The notes beneath the pieces are model-generated. The model ran no database searches. It was not told where the DNA came from and saw only the letters and a list, made by a program, of their open reading frames with translations. Source: Henningerozyma blattae CBS 6284 (lineage: Eukaryota > Ascomycota > Saccharomycetes > Saccharomycetales > Saccharomycetaceae). From it: a stretch of 64,000 bases of DNA. The stretch spans positions 1,550,001 to 1,614,000 of the forward strand of contig NC_020187.1 in NCBI RefSeq assembly GCF_000315915.1, given 5' to 3'. A program made the position numbers and the translations under genes. Positions 8,190 to 19,486 of the stretch are shown one piece after another. The first letter of the stretch is position 1. Every line of letters begins with the position of its first letter.

Positions 8190-11100
8190 ATGTCGACTCC
8201 GTTCAAAGTAGTTGCTACTTTCCCGTATACCTCTGAATACGAAGATGATTTGAATTTCGATAAGGATCAAACCATCACTGTCACAGCCATTGAAGATGAT
8301 GAATGGTATTCTGGGGAATATTTAGGTCCTGATGGAGTTATGAGGGTAGGTATCTTTCCAAGGAGTTTTGTTGCTGCAGCTCCAACCACAGTAGAGCCTA
8401 AACTAGCTCCTACACCAGCTGCACCTGTAGCTGTTCAAGAGCCTGTAGCCACTACAATTCCTGATGTTGTTGCTTCAACTCCAGCTGCTCCAATTGCTCA
8501 AGAACCAATTGCTACTGCTTCGATAGTTCAAGAACCTGCTATTACTGCTGCTCAAACTGCTGCTCCAGTAGCTCAGGAACCTACTGTTATTCCTACTCCT
8601 TCTGCTGCTCCAATGGTTCAGGAACCTATCCATATGCCGACCCCTATTACCCATGAAACTTCTCAAACTATCAAAGAATCGTTAACTACTTCCATAGTAG
8701 CCCCTATTAAGTCCAATATCTCAACTAAAGAAGATGATGACGACGACGATTTTGAAGATGCTCATGAAACCCCATTGGAGGAACAGCCACCAAAATTTCC
8801 TGAAACTATTTCAACTACCACTTCTCCACAGATTCCTGCCGCCACTCCAATAACTCAACCAACTTCTACACAAGTGCCGGCTACTTCTGAATCACATACT
8901 ACACATCAATCTGCTCCAGCTATTCCAGTAGGTACTCCTACAGTAACTCAACAAAAAATGGAGCAAAAGACTTTTGAACCATCAAAATTAAAGGAAAGAT
9001 TAACAATGTTTAATCAAGATTTGATGGATTCCAACACAAGAACATCAAGTAACAATTCTACTGTTGAACCTAAAAAAATTAATATACCAGAGGCTATCAA
9101 TCTCTCAGGTGATTCTAAGAAATCCAAGGACGTTAAACATTCTACCATGAAACAAGATGAAGCAAATTTACCAAAGACAAGCTTGAAAGATAGAATTGCT
9201 TTATTACAAGAACAACAAAGAATCCAGGCCGAAAAACAAAAGGCTCAAGATGAAGCGGAAGCTGCCAAGAAAAATGCAGAAATTAAAGCAGGCCAAGAAC
9301 AAAGATTAGCTGAAGCCAATGAACCATCTTCTGAGGATTCAGAAGATGATTTAGAAGAAATTAAGGAAGTTACACAACAAGAGAATGTACAATCTGCACC
9401 AAGCATTCCAAAAGTACCAACTACTGATTTACAACAAGAAAGAGCGGGATCAACCGCTATTTCTCTAGAACCATCTGATGATTTAATGAAACCTGTGGAG
9501 AAATCTACTTCTAATGATTTATTAGCTGCTGCTGAAAGAGCAGCTAATATCCCAACAATTCCTCAAGGCTTACCAGCTGGCACACTGCCAATGATGGGTG
9601 CTCCAATGCCAGCTTCATCCACTCAAAAAGATGATGACTCTAGCTCTGAAGGAAGTTACAGTAGTAGCGGTGACGATGAAGAAGAAGAAGAAGATGAAGA
9701 AGATGAAGAGGAGGCAAAACGTGCTGCTCTTATTGCCAGAATTGCTAAAATGTCTAGTGCTGGTAGGTTTGGTGGCGCTGGTGGCGCAGTCGGATTTAAT
9801 CCATTTGGTATGGCTGCTCCAGTCTCTGAACCATCAAAGAAAAAGAAGAAGAAGAAGCATCATCACCATCATCACCATAAAGAAGAACCCTCTGCAGACC
9901 CAGCAAGAGATACAGGGGCACAGACAATTCCTACGGAAACTGAAGCCCCACCATCTTCTACAAATGTTGATTTAGAACAACCTCAAGAAGATTTACAGAT
10001 CCAACCTAACGCCCCTATTTCTAACTCTATGGAGGAGCAAAATTCGAATGCCGCTCAAACTCCAATAGATTCGGAAAAACTTCTAGTATCTGAACCAAAT
10101 GTTAAAAAACAGGTATCAAGAGAAGCTCCACAAATTCCTGAAGTTCCATCGGCAGCAAACCCTCTTGAAAATCCCATAGAAAATGATAATGTTCAATCCA
10201 ATGAGAAAAGAGAAGAACCACAAGCTCCTCCTCCAGTTCCTACTGAAGCACCTCATATTCCAGCTATCCCATCAATTCCAGAGGGTCCCAAAGAGTCGGC
10301 TCCCAAACCAGCTTCGAATGTACCAGAATTGAAAGCTCGTAAAACTGTTGCTGATACAGAAGGATTATCACCAATTTCGAGTCGTGCTCCCCCAGTTCCA
10401 ACTTTACAAAACCGCCAAACTATGCCTGCAATTCCTTCAGCCACTTCTGCACCACCATTACCTCCTTCTGTATCTTCAATACCACCAATCCCAAGTGCTT
10501 CAGAAATTCCTTCTACATCATCTAGGGAACCACAACTTCCTCCCCAGGTATCTCCGGATCATCATAAGATATCATTAGATCCAAGATCCTCTGCTAGTCC
10601 TGTTGATCATCATGCCTATCATCAATTGGCTTCTACTGGTAGTAATCCATTTAATAGTGATGATCTTTCGGAAGAAACTTCACCTCTTAAATCTCATGAA
10701 CACCACCCTCATCATCCACAAACACATATGCCTTCAATCCCTGTTCCCCCAGTTCCAACAGCTGCCCCATTATCAGATATCAGAAGTAATGAGTCCACAG
10801 CTTCACAGGATGGATCATTAAATATTAGGACTACATTATCAAATACATCAACAGATCAACCACCACCAATTCCTCAAATGGCATCCCCTACACGTAAGGC
10901 CCCAAATATGCCACCAGTACCTACTGTTTCAACTCCAGCTCCTTCAGGATTAAATGCTCCACCGTTACCAGGTCATGGTCCACCACCTGGCGGACATGCA
11001 CCAAGAAGTGGCGCACCACCTCCACCACCGCACTCACGCCACTCCCGTAAGGGTGCACCTCCGCCTCCTCCTGCTGGTGCTCCAATACCAGGTAATGCAG

Positions 11101-12134
11101 TTCCTCCAGTTCCGGGTGTGCTACCATCTCTACCAGCTCCAACACAACCTCCAAAAGTACCTTCTGCAGCTCCTCCAAAGTCTGCGTCCTCACCAACTCC
11201 AAGAGCCTTACCTACACCTCCATCAGTTCCAGCAGTACCTGTTCCAGGAAATGCCCCAGCACCTCCGTTCCCCGTTGTACCATCTGCAGCACAAGTTCCA
11301 GCTTCACATCCTATTCCGCATCCTTCTTTAGAATTAAGGAGGGCATCAACTACAAAGGATGGTGTAGATCTAACTCACCAAGCTCACATTGAAGTTGATC
11401 CAAATGCTACTTGGTGGCTAAATAAACAGCCACCACCAGATTCTCAAATTTCTAAATTCAAACATTTACTTGAGATTGATGATCATGTAATTAATAAAAG
11501 ATTAAATGAAAAAGCTGTCATGCGAGATTATTATTTCTTGTTTGAAGATTATTCACAATTACATCTCATGATAACATTTAATACTAAGGATCCTTCAGGC
11601 ACATTAAGAACATCTCAATCATATATTCAAAATAGTTTTAAGCCAGATGCTTTAATTAAGTACTCTGAAAAATATGGTAAACTAATTACTGAGAAGACTC
11701 GTGAAATGATAGGCCAGCCATCAACTGAAGCAACTATTGTTGGTACTATTTACTCTCAAATAGACGGTAATATGATAGCTCCAATTGCTAACAGAACTTT
11801 TGGGGTTCCATTATTTAGTTACAAAGCTGGAAGCGATGCTACACCTGATGAAGAATCTTTAAAGAAAATCAGGAGTGGTGATATCTTAGTGGTAAGAAAG
11901 GGTAAATTTGAAGTACACAAAAAACTTGCTAAGAATGATATCGTGTCAATTGGTGACGGTAGCCAACCATACGTTGCCATTGTCACTGAGTATGATTTTA
12001 ACAAGGGCAAATTCCGCGTAGTTGAAGAACAAAATGGTAAAATTGTACAAGAAAGTTATAAGCTAAACAGCATGCGCGGTGGTAAACTAAAAGTATTCAG
12101 AGTTGTCGGGAAAGGTTACGTTGGTTGGAAATGA
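8190..12134 (+). CDS. BBC1: Bbc1, SH3-domain actin-patch regulator
   Basis: A 1314-residue protein from ATG 8190 (ATGTCGACTCCG). An ATG 60 bp upstream is in frame but would place residues ahead of the SH3 domain that the family lacks. The SH3 domain occupies about residues 3-62 ([30 protein letters not shown]). A very long Pro/Ala/Glu-rich middle follows, with an acidic run and an unusual poly-Lys then poly-His tract near 549-565 and many proline-rich stretches. A conserved C-terminal domain begins at about 1067 (ATWWLNK). Bbc1/Mti1 binds type I myosin and Las17 and restrains Arp2/3 actin assembly at endocytic patches. The length exceeds S. cerevisiae Bbc1 (1157), mainly through the proline-rich repeats. 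Confidence 0.9.
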   Translation: MSTPFKVVATFPYTSEYEDDLNFDKDQTITVTAIEDDEWYSGEYLGPDGVMRVGIFPRSFVAAAPTTVEPKLAPTPAAPVAVQEPVATTIPDVVASTPAAPIAQEPIATASIVQEPAITAAQTAAPVAQEPTVIPTPSAAPMVQEPIHMPTPITHETSQTIKESLTTSIVAPIKSNISTKEDDDDDDFEDAHETPLEEQPPKFPETISTTTSPQIPAATPITQPTSTQVPATSESHTTHQSAPAIPVGTPTVTQQKMEQKTFEPSKLKERLTMFNQDLMDSNTRTSSNNSTVEPKKINIPEAINLSGDSKKSKDVKHSTMKQDEANLPKTSLKDRIALLQEQQRIQAEKQKAQDEAEAAKKNAEIKAGQEQRLAEANEPSSEDSEDDLEEIKEVTQQENVQSAPSIPKVPTTDLQQERAGSTAISLEPSDDLMKPVEKSTSNDLLAAAERAANIPTIPQGLPAGTLPMMGAPMPASSTQKDDDSSSEGSYSSSGDDEEEEEDEEDEEEAKRAALIARIAKMSSAGRFGGAGGAVGFNPFGMAAPVSEPSKKKKKKKHHHHHHHKEEPSADPARDTGAQTIPTETEAPPSSTNVDLEQPQEDLQIQPNAPISNSMEEQNSNAAQTPIDSEKLLVSEPNVKKQVSREAPQIPEVPSAANPLENPIENDNVQSNEKREEPQAPPPVPTEAPHIPAIPSIPEGPKESAPKPASNVPELKARKTVADTEGLSPISSRAPPVPTLQNRQTMPAIPSATSAPPLPPSVSSIPPIPSASEIPSTSSREPQLPPQVSPDHHKISLDPRSSASPVDHHAYHQLASTGSNPFNSDDLSEETSPLKSHEHHPHHPQTHMPSIPVPPVPTAAPLSDIRSNESTASQDGSLNIRTTLSNTSTDQPPPIPQMASPTRKAPNMPPVPTVSTPAPSGLNAPPLPGHGPPPGGHAPRSGAPPPPPHSRHSRKGAPPPPPAGAPIPGNAVPPVPGVLPSLPAPTQPPKVPSAAPPKSASSPTPRALPTPPSVPAVPVPGNAPAPPFPVVPSAAQVPASHPIPHPSLELRRASTTKDGVDLTHQAHIEVDPNATWWLNKQPPPDSQISKFKHLLEIDDHVINKRLNEKAVMRDYYFLFEDYSQLHLMITFNTKDPSGTLRTSQSYIQNSFKPDALIKYSEKYGKLITEKTREMIGQPSTEATIVGTIYSQIDGNMIAPIANRTFGVPLFSYKAGSDATPDEESLKKIRSGDILVVRKGKFEVHKKLAKNDIVSIGDGSQPYVAIVTEYDFNKGKFRVVEEQNGKIVQESYKLNSMRGGKLKVFRVVGKGYVGWK

Positions 12135-12391
12135 TTTATGATTTATGATCTCTTCTTTCTAATTGGATTTTATTCTATATTTTTCATTGTTATTTTCTAT
12201 ATTATTATTTTGATGTTTTATTCTATTTTTTTTTGGAATTCCTTGTACAACTAATCGTACAATTTTTTACAAAATTATATACATAAAGTTTATATACGTT
12301 TACATACAAATATAATTATTATAATTAACTTGTATCTATAAATTTCACCGAATAATTGTATCCAAAGAATAGTAAAACCAGGTGATGATTT

Positions 12392-13528
12392 CTAAATGGC
12401 AAGCTCTTCAACCCACGAAGGTAATTTAGTTTCAATAGGAAAATCTGTTAAACCTTCATACTTCCAAGCGTGCAAATATAATTTCATTTCTTTCATATCG
12501 GGATCGTGCCATAATTCTGCATCACATTCTGGACACTTCTTGCTATTCAATCTCATATCTAATTGCGAATCTTGCTCAATCATAAATTCATTAAAATTTA
12601 GTTTTAAATTTTCATTGAGTCTCCAATCTTCATTGTCAATAATAAATTGAGTTCTTTTTGGGAATCTAGTACAATTAATATTGAAAAATGGATCATTAAT
12701 TATCGGAAACCCTAGCCTTGCAAGATGTATTCTAATTTGATGAGTTCTACCGGTAATTGGTTTACACAAGATAATTGATTCGTCTAACTTTGGGCTATAT
12801 TTCCAGAGTGAAAATTCAGTAGTCGCATCTCTTGGTATAGAGAAAGCCCCATCAAAGGTTCGCTTTAACTCTATTGTAAAAATGGATGATGAATGCGACA
12901 GCGGTATATCTTGGAATTTACCTTTGACTCTTGCAAAATATAATTTTGTTACAGAATGTTCTTTAATTTTCTTTTGAATAGTGCCTGCGGTTTCAGTATC
13001 CCTAGCAAGCACAAGTAATCCTGAAGTCGGTTTATCTAATCTAAATGCAGGACGTAATGAGGGAAAGTCACCAAGCTCCAGCACTTTTGTAAGAGTATTA
13101 TAGAAATATTGGCCAGTAGGATGAACTGGTAACCCAGAAGGTTTATCTATCACTAGAAGGTTAGAAGATTTGAAAACAATAGGGACCCCTAGGATATTTT
13201 CAACAAGGTCTCCACAAGACGGCCATTGAGGAACTGGTGGTTCATGTTTATGGCTCCTAGAGATTAAAATATCGGCAGGGGTGATTTTTTCGTTCAAAGT
13301 CTCTTCAACACTTAACACCCTAGAAGAAGACCCTGGAGGTGATCTCATTAATTTAATATCACCACAAGTGATCTGTTTTACACCCTTCTTGAAAGACATT
13401 TTAAATTCATTCTCTAACACTGTTGGTAGCGCCCGGCCTAACCAGCGGCCTTTTACATGGCTTTGTCTCGTAGAATAATACGGCTTTACGAACCTTAGTC
13501 CGTTTCTCACATAAATTTCAGGATCCAT
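12392..13528 (-). CDS. PUS6: RluA-family tRNA pseudouridine synthase, Pus6-like
   Basis: A 378-residue protein from the ATG at 13528. An upstream in-frame TTG is not used. The N-terminus has the yeast Pus6/Pus9/Rib2 block NGLRFVKPYY...KGRWLGR. It is followed by the synthase core: VIDKPSGLPVHPTG near 127-139 and RLDKPTSG with the catalytic Asp at about 165, then ITGRTHQIRIHLA. The length (378) is nearer Pus6 (404) than Pus9 (462) or Rib2 (591, with a deaminase domain that is absent here). Pus6 makes pseudouridine-31 in cytoplasmic and mitochondrial tRNAs. It shares a 107-bp divergent promoter region with the next gene. The family is certain. The choice of Pus6 over Pus9 is an inference. Confidence 0.72.
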   Translation of the reverse strand: MDPEIYVRNGLRFVKPYYSTRQSHVKGRWLGRALPTVLENEFKMSFKKGVKQITCGDIKLMRSPPGSSSRVLSVEETLNEKITPADILISRSHKHEPPVPQWPSCGDLVENILGVPIVFKSSNLLVIDKPSGLPVHPTGQYFYNTLTKVLELGDFPSLRPAFRLDKPTSGLLVLARDTETAGTIQKKIKEHSVTKLYFARVKGKFQDIPLSHSSSIFTIELKRTFDGAFSIPRDATTEFSLWKYSPKLDESIILCKPITGRTHQIRIHLARLGFPIINDPFFNINCTRFPKRTQFIIDNEDWRLNENLKLNFNEFMIEQDSQLDMRLNSKKCPECDAELWHDPDMKEMKLYLHAWKYEGLTDFPIETKLPSWVEELAI

Positions 13529-13635
13529 AGATCTTTCTATAGATCCAATAACCAGAAGATTAAAAGATGATGATACTAGTCGGTAAGCCAATGCAGGAAA
13601 TTCAAGTTCAACAACAAGTAAAGTGAACGAAACGA

Positions 13636-14484
13636 ATGTATGACAGACTCTATCTAATTGTAGTCAGAGCTAAAATACCCATTGCCAAGAGGTTCCAAGA
13701 GTTGAAAGGTATTCCACAGATAGGCCTTGAGGTTCAAGCTCGGCATAGACTCTTTCACCCGAAGTCTTTGACTTATCGAGACACTGTACTAATTGCCAAT
13801 TATTATCCTCAAAGTCACTTCCTAGGTATGCTACAAAAGACTATTCCTTCACTAACTGTAAAAACACCAATGTGCGAAAACGCTGTGAGCCGAGGAAAGC
13901 TTCGAGCTGCTATAAAAAGAAAGTTTTTCGAAGAATATTCAAAGAGAAAATCGATATTAGAAAACGAAGAGAAAATTAGTTCAAATTACTTAGATGGTTA
14001 TTATCACATAAAAGTGCTAAGTGAGAATGTAAAAATAGCTAATATCTCAACTTGTCTTGAGGAAACTTTTGCGAAAGTAACCAACCTCTATCAACGAGAG
14101 ATGATAGAGCTTCATCAAAATGAAGAGTTAGCTAAAAATACCGGTATTAATAGAAAGATATCATGGGTAGATTTTGTAAATTATAAAGTTCCTATATCTG
14201 AGTTTAATTTTGCTTTTAAACACTCTCATTCCCCCTTCAAATTATTCAAAATATTCCCTAGTAAGAAAAATGACAGAATATCTATGAAAGGGCACAAAAA
14301 AGAAAATGAAAAGCATTTAACCAAAGAACAGAAAAAGGTTTATGAGAAGAAGAATTTAAATGGGCTTGATAATACGAAGGAGGAACTTGCAAGCAAAGAA
14401 CAGGTAGAATACAAAAAAGGAATAAAATCACCCAAAATAAAAAGCGTGAAGAAAAAATCTTTGAAAAAAGTAGTTTCTAACTAG
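13636..14484 (+). CDS. Unrecognised basic protein, 282 aa
   Basis: An intact ATG-initiated frame, divergent from the PUS6-like gene and 125 bp before the end of PHO81. I do not recognise the family. The N-terminal 120 residues look conserved and folded, with blocks RLFHPKSLTYRDTVLIANYY and NAVSRGKLRAAIKRKFFEEY. The last 90 residues are strongly lysine-rich and probably disordered. The basic N-terminus lacking acidic residues would be compatible with mitochondrial import, and the AVxRGKLRxAIxxxF block faintly recalls RNA-binding basic helices in ribosomal or RNase P proteins. Both ideas are inference. Codon use resembles the neighbours. It is a real gene of unknown function. Confidence 0.8.
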   Translation: MYDRLYLIVVRAKIPIAKRFQELKGIPQIGLEVQARHRLFHPKSLTYRDTVLIANYYPQSHFLGMLQKTIPSLTVKTPMCENAVSRGKLRAAIKRKFFEEYSKRKSILENEEKISSNYLDGYYHIKVLSENVKIANISTCLEETFAKVTNLYQREMIELHQNEELAKNTGINRKISWVDFVNYKVPISEFNFAFKHSHSPFKLFKIFPSKKNDRISMKGHKKENEKHLTKEQKKVYEKKNLNGLDNTKEELASKEQVEYKKGIKSPKIKSVKKKSLKKVVSN

Positions 14485-14609
14485 ACACATCAAGTATCTG
14501 CTCTTGTTTGTAAAATCTCAATTATAATTATATATTCTATTCTATATATTTAATGTATATGAATACATACATGAAAATTAAAACCATAAGTAAAGAAGGA
14601 CAGTATAGC

Positions 14610-17600
14610 TCAGATATCCATACCGCTTAGAAATACTAGCGAACTGTTCATACTAACGCCATTGATGTCTAGATTGAATTTATGTAAATCTTCATCATTT
14701 TCAATACTACCAACTACTAGCAGCCCGTGTGATGTAATGGCATTGATTAATGCTTGGGATAATTGTAATAACTCCGAGGGCAATATAACACCTAATAAAT
14801 TATTATCTGTGGCAAATCGAATAATATCTCGAATGCAACTTGATCTATTGTCTACCACTTTAACATCTTGGGAATCCATAGATAAATCTTTTAAGTTATG
14901 TGGGGAGTCTCTATAGAAGATGTTATTTTTATCTGATTTAATAGATTTCAAGTTAAACAAAACAGGAAAGTTAGGCTGTTTCCAATTTAATATTGAGCAT
15001 GCTTGCAAATTACAAGAACTAAATAATATTGGCCTTGTTGGCAATCCTTTTTTACGTATGATTCTCTCATGATCAAATACAATACTCAATATTTGATCAA
15101 TAAACGAATTACAATCTATTTTAGGATTCATCTTAATCGGTATTAGTTCCATTTCGAGATTTGTTGGAAAGCAAACTTGAATTTCTAATTGAATATTAGG
15201 TGGTACTTTAGCAATAAATTCTGAAAAATTTACGACACGATCTTGTAAGAAAGTTTCTATCTCATATGCATCTTCAAATGAAGGTAAAATATCGATTTCA
15301 GAATTCATTAATTGCTGTAATTGAATTTTTGTCAAATCATTTAACAAAAATTTGGTCTCTTCATTCTCGATGAAAAATTTTGGTGAACAAACTATAGTGC
15401 TATCGTTTAATGCAAAAACTCTCAATGTAACATATTTACCTCCCAATGATGAGGAAGTCAATATCCCCATATTACTATTATTATTATTACCCCCATTGTT
15501 GCTATTATTATTGCTATTATTGTTATTACTAATAATGCTGTTAGAAACATTTCCAATCTTGGCTGGTAAATTTGAATCACCTACTGTTGCCTTCCAGTAT
15601 GTGTCATACTCTGTTATTCCCAATGGTGTACCGTTAAATGGTAAGATAACATTATAATCAAAAGTTAAAACACCAATATTAAGTAAATTTGTATCATATA
15701 TTGGAGAAGACAAGGTGCTCCATCCATTTACCATCTGAGATTGAAATAATGATGGAATAACTGTTGTTTTCCCAATTAACTTAGTACCAAATTTTGAAAA
15801 TATTTCAAAATCAACGGAGAAATTATGTAATGATGGAACGTGAAATAATATTTCTTCTTCATCCCTCTCTTTCAATGGTAATACGACATTTCTTGGAAAT
15901 ATACCAGCAATATTAGATGTAATAGTAATACGGCCTGGTGCTAAAAAGATTGATTCTATGTTATTAAATAATTTAATTGAACTTTGATCTGAACGTAATC
16001 CAACTTTTACTATGATTTTTTTCTCCAAAAAATTATGACCGTACTTTCTTAAGGGTATAATTGGAGGTGGTAATGTAAAATCAGGAATGTCTACAAGTTC
16101 ATCAATTGGATTGGAGATATCAAAAGAATTTAAAGAATCTACTGAATCAATAGAAAATTCCCTATCAGGTCGAGGCCTCGTGCTTTCAATGGATTTTGGT
16201 AAACAGTTTAGAACTTCAACGTAACCTTCCCATAACGCGTAAAAAAGTGGATTTAAGTTTTCTTCGTCGACAATTTCTGTCTTTGCCCCATGCTTCAACA
16301 GCTCAGTTACAGTATCTGCATGATCTTGTTGAACTGCATAAAATAATGGTGTCCATTTTGAAAATTTGTCAATGCCATTTGGATCGGCACCTCTTTTAAT
16401 TAATAAGTCGATTAATTTTGGATCACCACCAATTTTTGAAACAATGTGTAGCGGAGCTAAACCATGGGCGTCAAATAATGAAGATAAATCAACGTGACTC
16501 GGTTCTAACAACATAGCGGCCGCATCATAGTTATTGTTGTAGCAAGCAACGTTTAATGGAATAAATTGTTGTATAGCCACATTATTACAGCGCGGGAAAG
16601 GATTAGATTTCCCATCATGAAGTAGTGCTCGCACGATATCATTATGGCCGTTTTCAATTGCCAATATTAAAGGAGTCTTAGAACTAGAATCTAATATATC
16701 AATTGAACAATTAGGGCCAGCATTCAATATAAGATTAGTAAATGCTGATTTTCCAAGCTCTGAGGTATAGTGAATCGGACATCTAAAATTGAAATCTTTT
16801 TTATTGAGCATTTGCTCAACTGTATCTTTCGGTATAGTAGTATTTGATAATAATTCTTCCAGAATAAATGCTCTAGATTGTGTTGTGCATCTGGCAGCCT
16901 CATGAATAATATTCCTGCTTGAGAATACTTTGCTTTCCTCATAATATGTCAAGTTAATGTAGGAGTTGCAATTTTCATAGAATATTTTTAAAGCTTCATC
17001 ATCCATCTTAGTATCAATCAGTAAAATAAAAATTTTCGTTACTATATCTTTTAATATAACGGTCTTTTCGATTGCATTTCCTAAAGCTTGAAAACTGTTA
17101 AAATATTTTTCAATTTTATTAGTGGTAAAATTATGCAGCATTTGAAGACGCTTCTCATGATCCGACAACTTCGATATATTAAGCAACTCAGCGTACCAAT
17201 TGGAGGTCTCTAGTTCGATATCACTATCCAAACTATCTGACATCGATGTTACTGCCTTATCATCAAATCCTACTTCAATTACAGAAGATGAATCAAAGGA
17301 ATTAACACCATTCGTTAATAAAATAGTTGATTTATGTATAGAAGAACTAATTAAAGATCTATCCAGCTTTTGTTTGGTATCTTTTGTGTTCAAAAAGCTA
17401 TTATTACTATCCATTTTGAAATACTTCTCCTTCTCCAACTCAGAGATCATATTTAGAGCAGTATCTGTTAATTCTGAAATATCAGTGTGAGTGAAAACTG
17501 GCTGGACTAATACAACTGTCGCCAAATAAAATTCCTTTTGATGTGAGCACGATCTTTTATCCCATTTTTTCAAGACCTTCGAGAACCCTGTCCTATTTAA

Positions 17601-18074
17601 TTCCACATATTGTTCTAAATCACTTAGATCATGTTGTAACTTTCTTAAACCACTATATAGATTCTTATAGGCCAATGCGCCTGTGGTTGTGTTCTTTTGT
17701 TTTTCTATAAATTTATTGTATTTTGAATTTAGAATATCAAATTTAACATGCATTTCAATTTCTTTTTCCAAATAGTAAGAATTAACTTTTTCTAACTCAC
17801 GTTCTAGTTTAAAGAAGAAAGTTGCTTTATTTTCTTGTAGTCTTTTATGAATTATTGATTGATCCATGTCATTATCCGAATCTAATAACACGTCATTGCT
17901 GATAGTGGTTATATTGTTATCAGTTTCAAATCCATTATTTGATAGACTTGGTTCATCATTGATTGGGAATGCTAATTGTTTAATGACTTTTTTCAAAGCC
18001 TTATAATCCATAAAATGACCATTGTGTTCTAAAAATTCCAACTGCCTAGCTTCCAAATGCTTTCCAAATTTCAT
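14610..18074 (-). CDS. PHO81: Pho81, CDK inhibitor of the phosphate pathway
   Basis: A 1154-residue protein from ATG 18074 (MKFGKHLEARQ). It has an N-terminal SPX domain (about 1-185) with the phosphate/inositol-polyphosphate-sensing lysines in DYKALKKVIKQL. About six ankyrin repeats follow (about 420-640), then a degenerate glycerophosphodiester phosphodiesterase-like C-terminal half, interrupted by an Asn-rich run encoded by AAT-type repeats (around 15471-15535). The SPX sequence begins like Pho81 (MKFGKxLEARQLE) rather than Gde1, and the length is near S. cerevisiae Pho81 (1178). It inhibits Pho80-Pho85 when phosphate is scarce, which lets Pho4 enter the nucleus. A Pho4-type site lies upstream, as expected for this self-reinforcing target. 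Confidence 0.93.
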   Translation of the reverse strand: MKFGKHLEARQLEFLEHNGHFMDYKALKKVIKQLAFPINDEPSLSNNGFETDNNITTISNDVLLDSDNDMDQSIIHKRLQENKATFFFKLERELEKVNSYYLEKEIEMHVKFDILNSKYNKFIEKQKNTTTGALAYKNLYSGLRKLQHDLSDLEQYVELNRTGFSKVLKKWDKRSCSHQKEFYLATVVLVQPVFTHTDISELTDTALNMISELEKEKYFKMDSNNSFLNTKDTKQKLDRSLISSSIHKSTILLTNGVNSFDSSSVIEVGFDDKAVTSMSDSLDSDIELETSNWYAELLNISKLSDHEKRLQMLHNFTTNKIEKYFNSFQALGNAIEKTVILKDIVTKIFILLIDTKMDDEALKIFYENCNSYINLTYYEESKVFSSRNIIHEAARCTTQSRAFILEELLSNTTIPKDTVEQMLNKKDFNFRCPIHYTSELGKSAFTNLILNAGPNCSIDILDSSSKTPLILAIENGHNDIVRALLHDGKSNPFPRCNNVAIQQFIPLNVACYNNNYDAAAMLLEPSHVDLSSLFDAHGLAPLHIVSKIGGDPKLIDLLIKRGADPNGIDKFSKWTPLFYAVQQDHADTVTELLKHGAKTEIVDEENLNPLFYALWEGYVEVLNCLPKSIESTRPRPDREFSIDSVDSLNSFDISNPIDELVDIPDFTLPPPIIPLRKYGHNFLEKKIIVKVGLRSDQSSIKLFNNIESIFLAPGRITITSNIAGIFPRNVVLPLKERDEEEILFHVPSLHNFSVDFEIFSKFGTKLIGKTTVIPSLFQSQMVNGWSTLSSPIYDTNLLNIGVLTFDYNVILPFNGTPLGITEYDTYWKATVGDSNLPAKIGNVSNSIISNNNNSNNNSNNGGNNNNSNMGILTSSSLGGKYVTLRVFALNDSTIVCSPKFFIENEETKFLLNDLTKIQLQQLMNSEIDILPSFEDAYEIETFLQDRVVNFSEFIAKVPPNIQLEIQVCFPTNLEMELIPIKMNPKIDCNSFIDQILSIVFDHERIIRKKGLPTRPILFSSCNLQACSILNWKQPNFPVLFNLKSIKSDKNNIFYRDSPHNLKDLSMDSQDVKVVDNRSSCIRDIIRFATDNNLLGVILPSELLQLSQALINAITSHGLLVVGSIENDEDLHKFNLDINGVSMNSSLVFLSGMDI

Positions 18075-18746
18075 CTTCAAGCTCTATTCCACTACTTACC
18101 CAAAGTTTAATGTATTTTTGATATATTTTTATCCACCTATATCAAAAATAAAAATGCAATAAAAATAATTTAGTTTGAACGTTTTCGATATTTCTAATAT
18201 ATTTCATCCAACAATTTCAATTCTAATTAAATTTATTTATGAACCCTTATTTTGTACTAGGAAAATACTTAAAAATAGGAGACCCCGTTTTGTCTATCCG
18301 ATCAAAGATGCTTTCCTTCCTGAAGTGGTGAAACGATGCAAATTAAACTCAACTAATTAATATAGAGCGGAAGAACAATGGATGGAAATTACAAAATTTC
18401 GGGAATGTACTTTTAATAATGTCTAGGAATTTTCTTGTTTTCAAGTAGTAAAAGTTTCATCTTAAGAAGAAAAAGAACACAATATTGTTATATATAATAT
18501 CTTTGAAATTATATCAGTAGAACGTAATATTATTTCTTAATGCATACCTGTCTATAATTATTTTTTGTTTTTCAGACTGGAAAAAATGCCAAGAAGTTGA
18601 TGTTGAAATTTTGATCCGAGTTAAATATCAGATTTAATTACACAACAATAAATTGGCTAACACGTGGGATAGTTGTCGCACTGAATCAAAATTTAAAGTT
18701 TAAAGTTTGTAAATATTTTAAAAAGCACCTTATTGCAGTAATATAA
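18075..18746. promoter_or_regulatory. PHO81 upstream region with a CACGTGGG site
   Basis: A 672-bp gap between the PHO81 start and the SPO16 stop. CACGTGGG at 18661-18668 is an exact match to the high-affinity Pho4 binding motif. It is about 590 bp from the PHO81 ATG. No gene is supported here. Confidence 0.6.
18661..18668 (+). promoter_or_regulatory. Pho4-type site CACGTGGG
   Basis: An E-box CACGTG flanked by GG is the high-affinity form bound by Pho4 and not favoured by Cbf1. Its nearest promoter is PHO81, a known Pho4 target in S. cerevisiae. Confidence 0.6.
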
Positions 18747-19379
18747 TTATGAACCACTAGGCCTATCATCTTTGAATTCTGATACAAAATTGAAGAGCTC
18801 CTCGAGACTATGGTACCGGATTAATAATTCACTCAACTCCTCATCTGAGAGTTGCATAGTTTGCATAAAGTCCATTAAAATCATCTTTAACGGAACTTCA
18901 TAATCTACAGTTTCTTCCTCCTGTTCAATAAAAGACCCATCCTTATCATTATCGTTAAAATGACTTCTGAAATTTCTGAAGATAGAACTGGTATTTAAAT
19001 AAATTTGCCTATCCATAACGTTATCATGCTTAGTGATGTACACGTGATGCTTAAATTGTAATTCAGAAGTTACTAACGATATAAATTGATCCCAAACACT
19101 ATAGCTAAACCGCAATTCTTGAAGATTCAAATTAATAACAAAATTATCAGTATCTGGCAGTCTACCATATTTCATTTCTAATCTGCTTTCTATGTTAATT
19201 AATAATCCCGTCAAAACTTCAAATACTAATTCTGATATATTAGCTTTAACATCATTTTCTTGTTTTTCTTGATCTGATTGTAGAGAATCTATATCTTGTA
19301 ATAATTTGGAATTATCTATATTAAACACGTATATGTTTTGCCGAGGTTCTGTTATTATAAGTTCAGACTTGATATCCAT
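18747..19379 (-). CDS. SPO16: Spo16, meiotic ZMM/SIC protein
   Basis: A 210-residue acidic protein from ATG 19379. I identify it mainly by position and regulation. In S. cerevisiae SPO16 (YHR153C, 198 aa) is divergent from RTT107 (YHR154W), exactly as here, and a URS1 meiotic control site lies about 108 bp upstream of this start. The sequence itself has no catalytic motif. It has a short central region of alternating hydrophobic residues and a C-terminal helical segment (SDEELSELLIRYHSLEEL), compatible with the helix-hairpin-helix-like fold known for Spo16. With Zip2-Zip4 it promotes crossover formation and synaptonemal complex assembly. Low sequence conservation is normal for this family. 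Confidence 0.78.
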   Translation of the reverse strand: MDIKSELIITEPRQNIYVFNIDNSKLLQDIDSLQSDQEKQENDVKANISELVFEVLTGLLINIESRLEMKYGRLPDTDNFVINLNLQELRFSYSVWDQFISLVTSELQFKHHVYITKHDNVMDRQIYLNTSSIFRNFRSHFNDNDKDGSFIEQEEETVDYEVPLKMILMDFMQTMQLSDEELSELLIRYHSLEELFNFVSEFKDDRPSGS

Positions 19380-19486
19380 CTTTTAAACTATTATCTTTTT
19401 GAATTATTTGTTTAAGCTCCCATTTTTTTTCTTAAAATGCAAGTCATTTTTTGTTATCGCTCACTTTATTTTCTATATAATTTTTT

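Noticed and set aside
9598..11331. Several 60-125-codon frames overlapping BBC1 on both strands
   Set aside because: They are shadow frames of the repetitive Pro/Ala/Glu-coding DNA, with Leu/His-rich translations typical of frame-shifted repeats.
15352..15657. Leu-rich frame antisense to PHO81
   Set aside because: It is the complement of the Asn-codon run in PHO81, which yields poly-Leu by chance.
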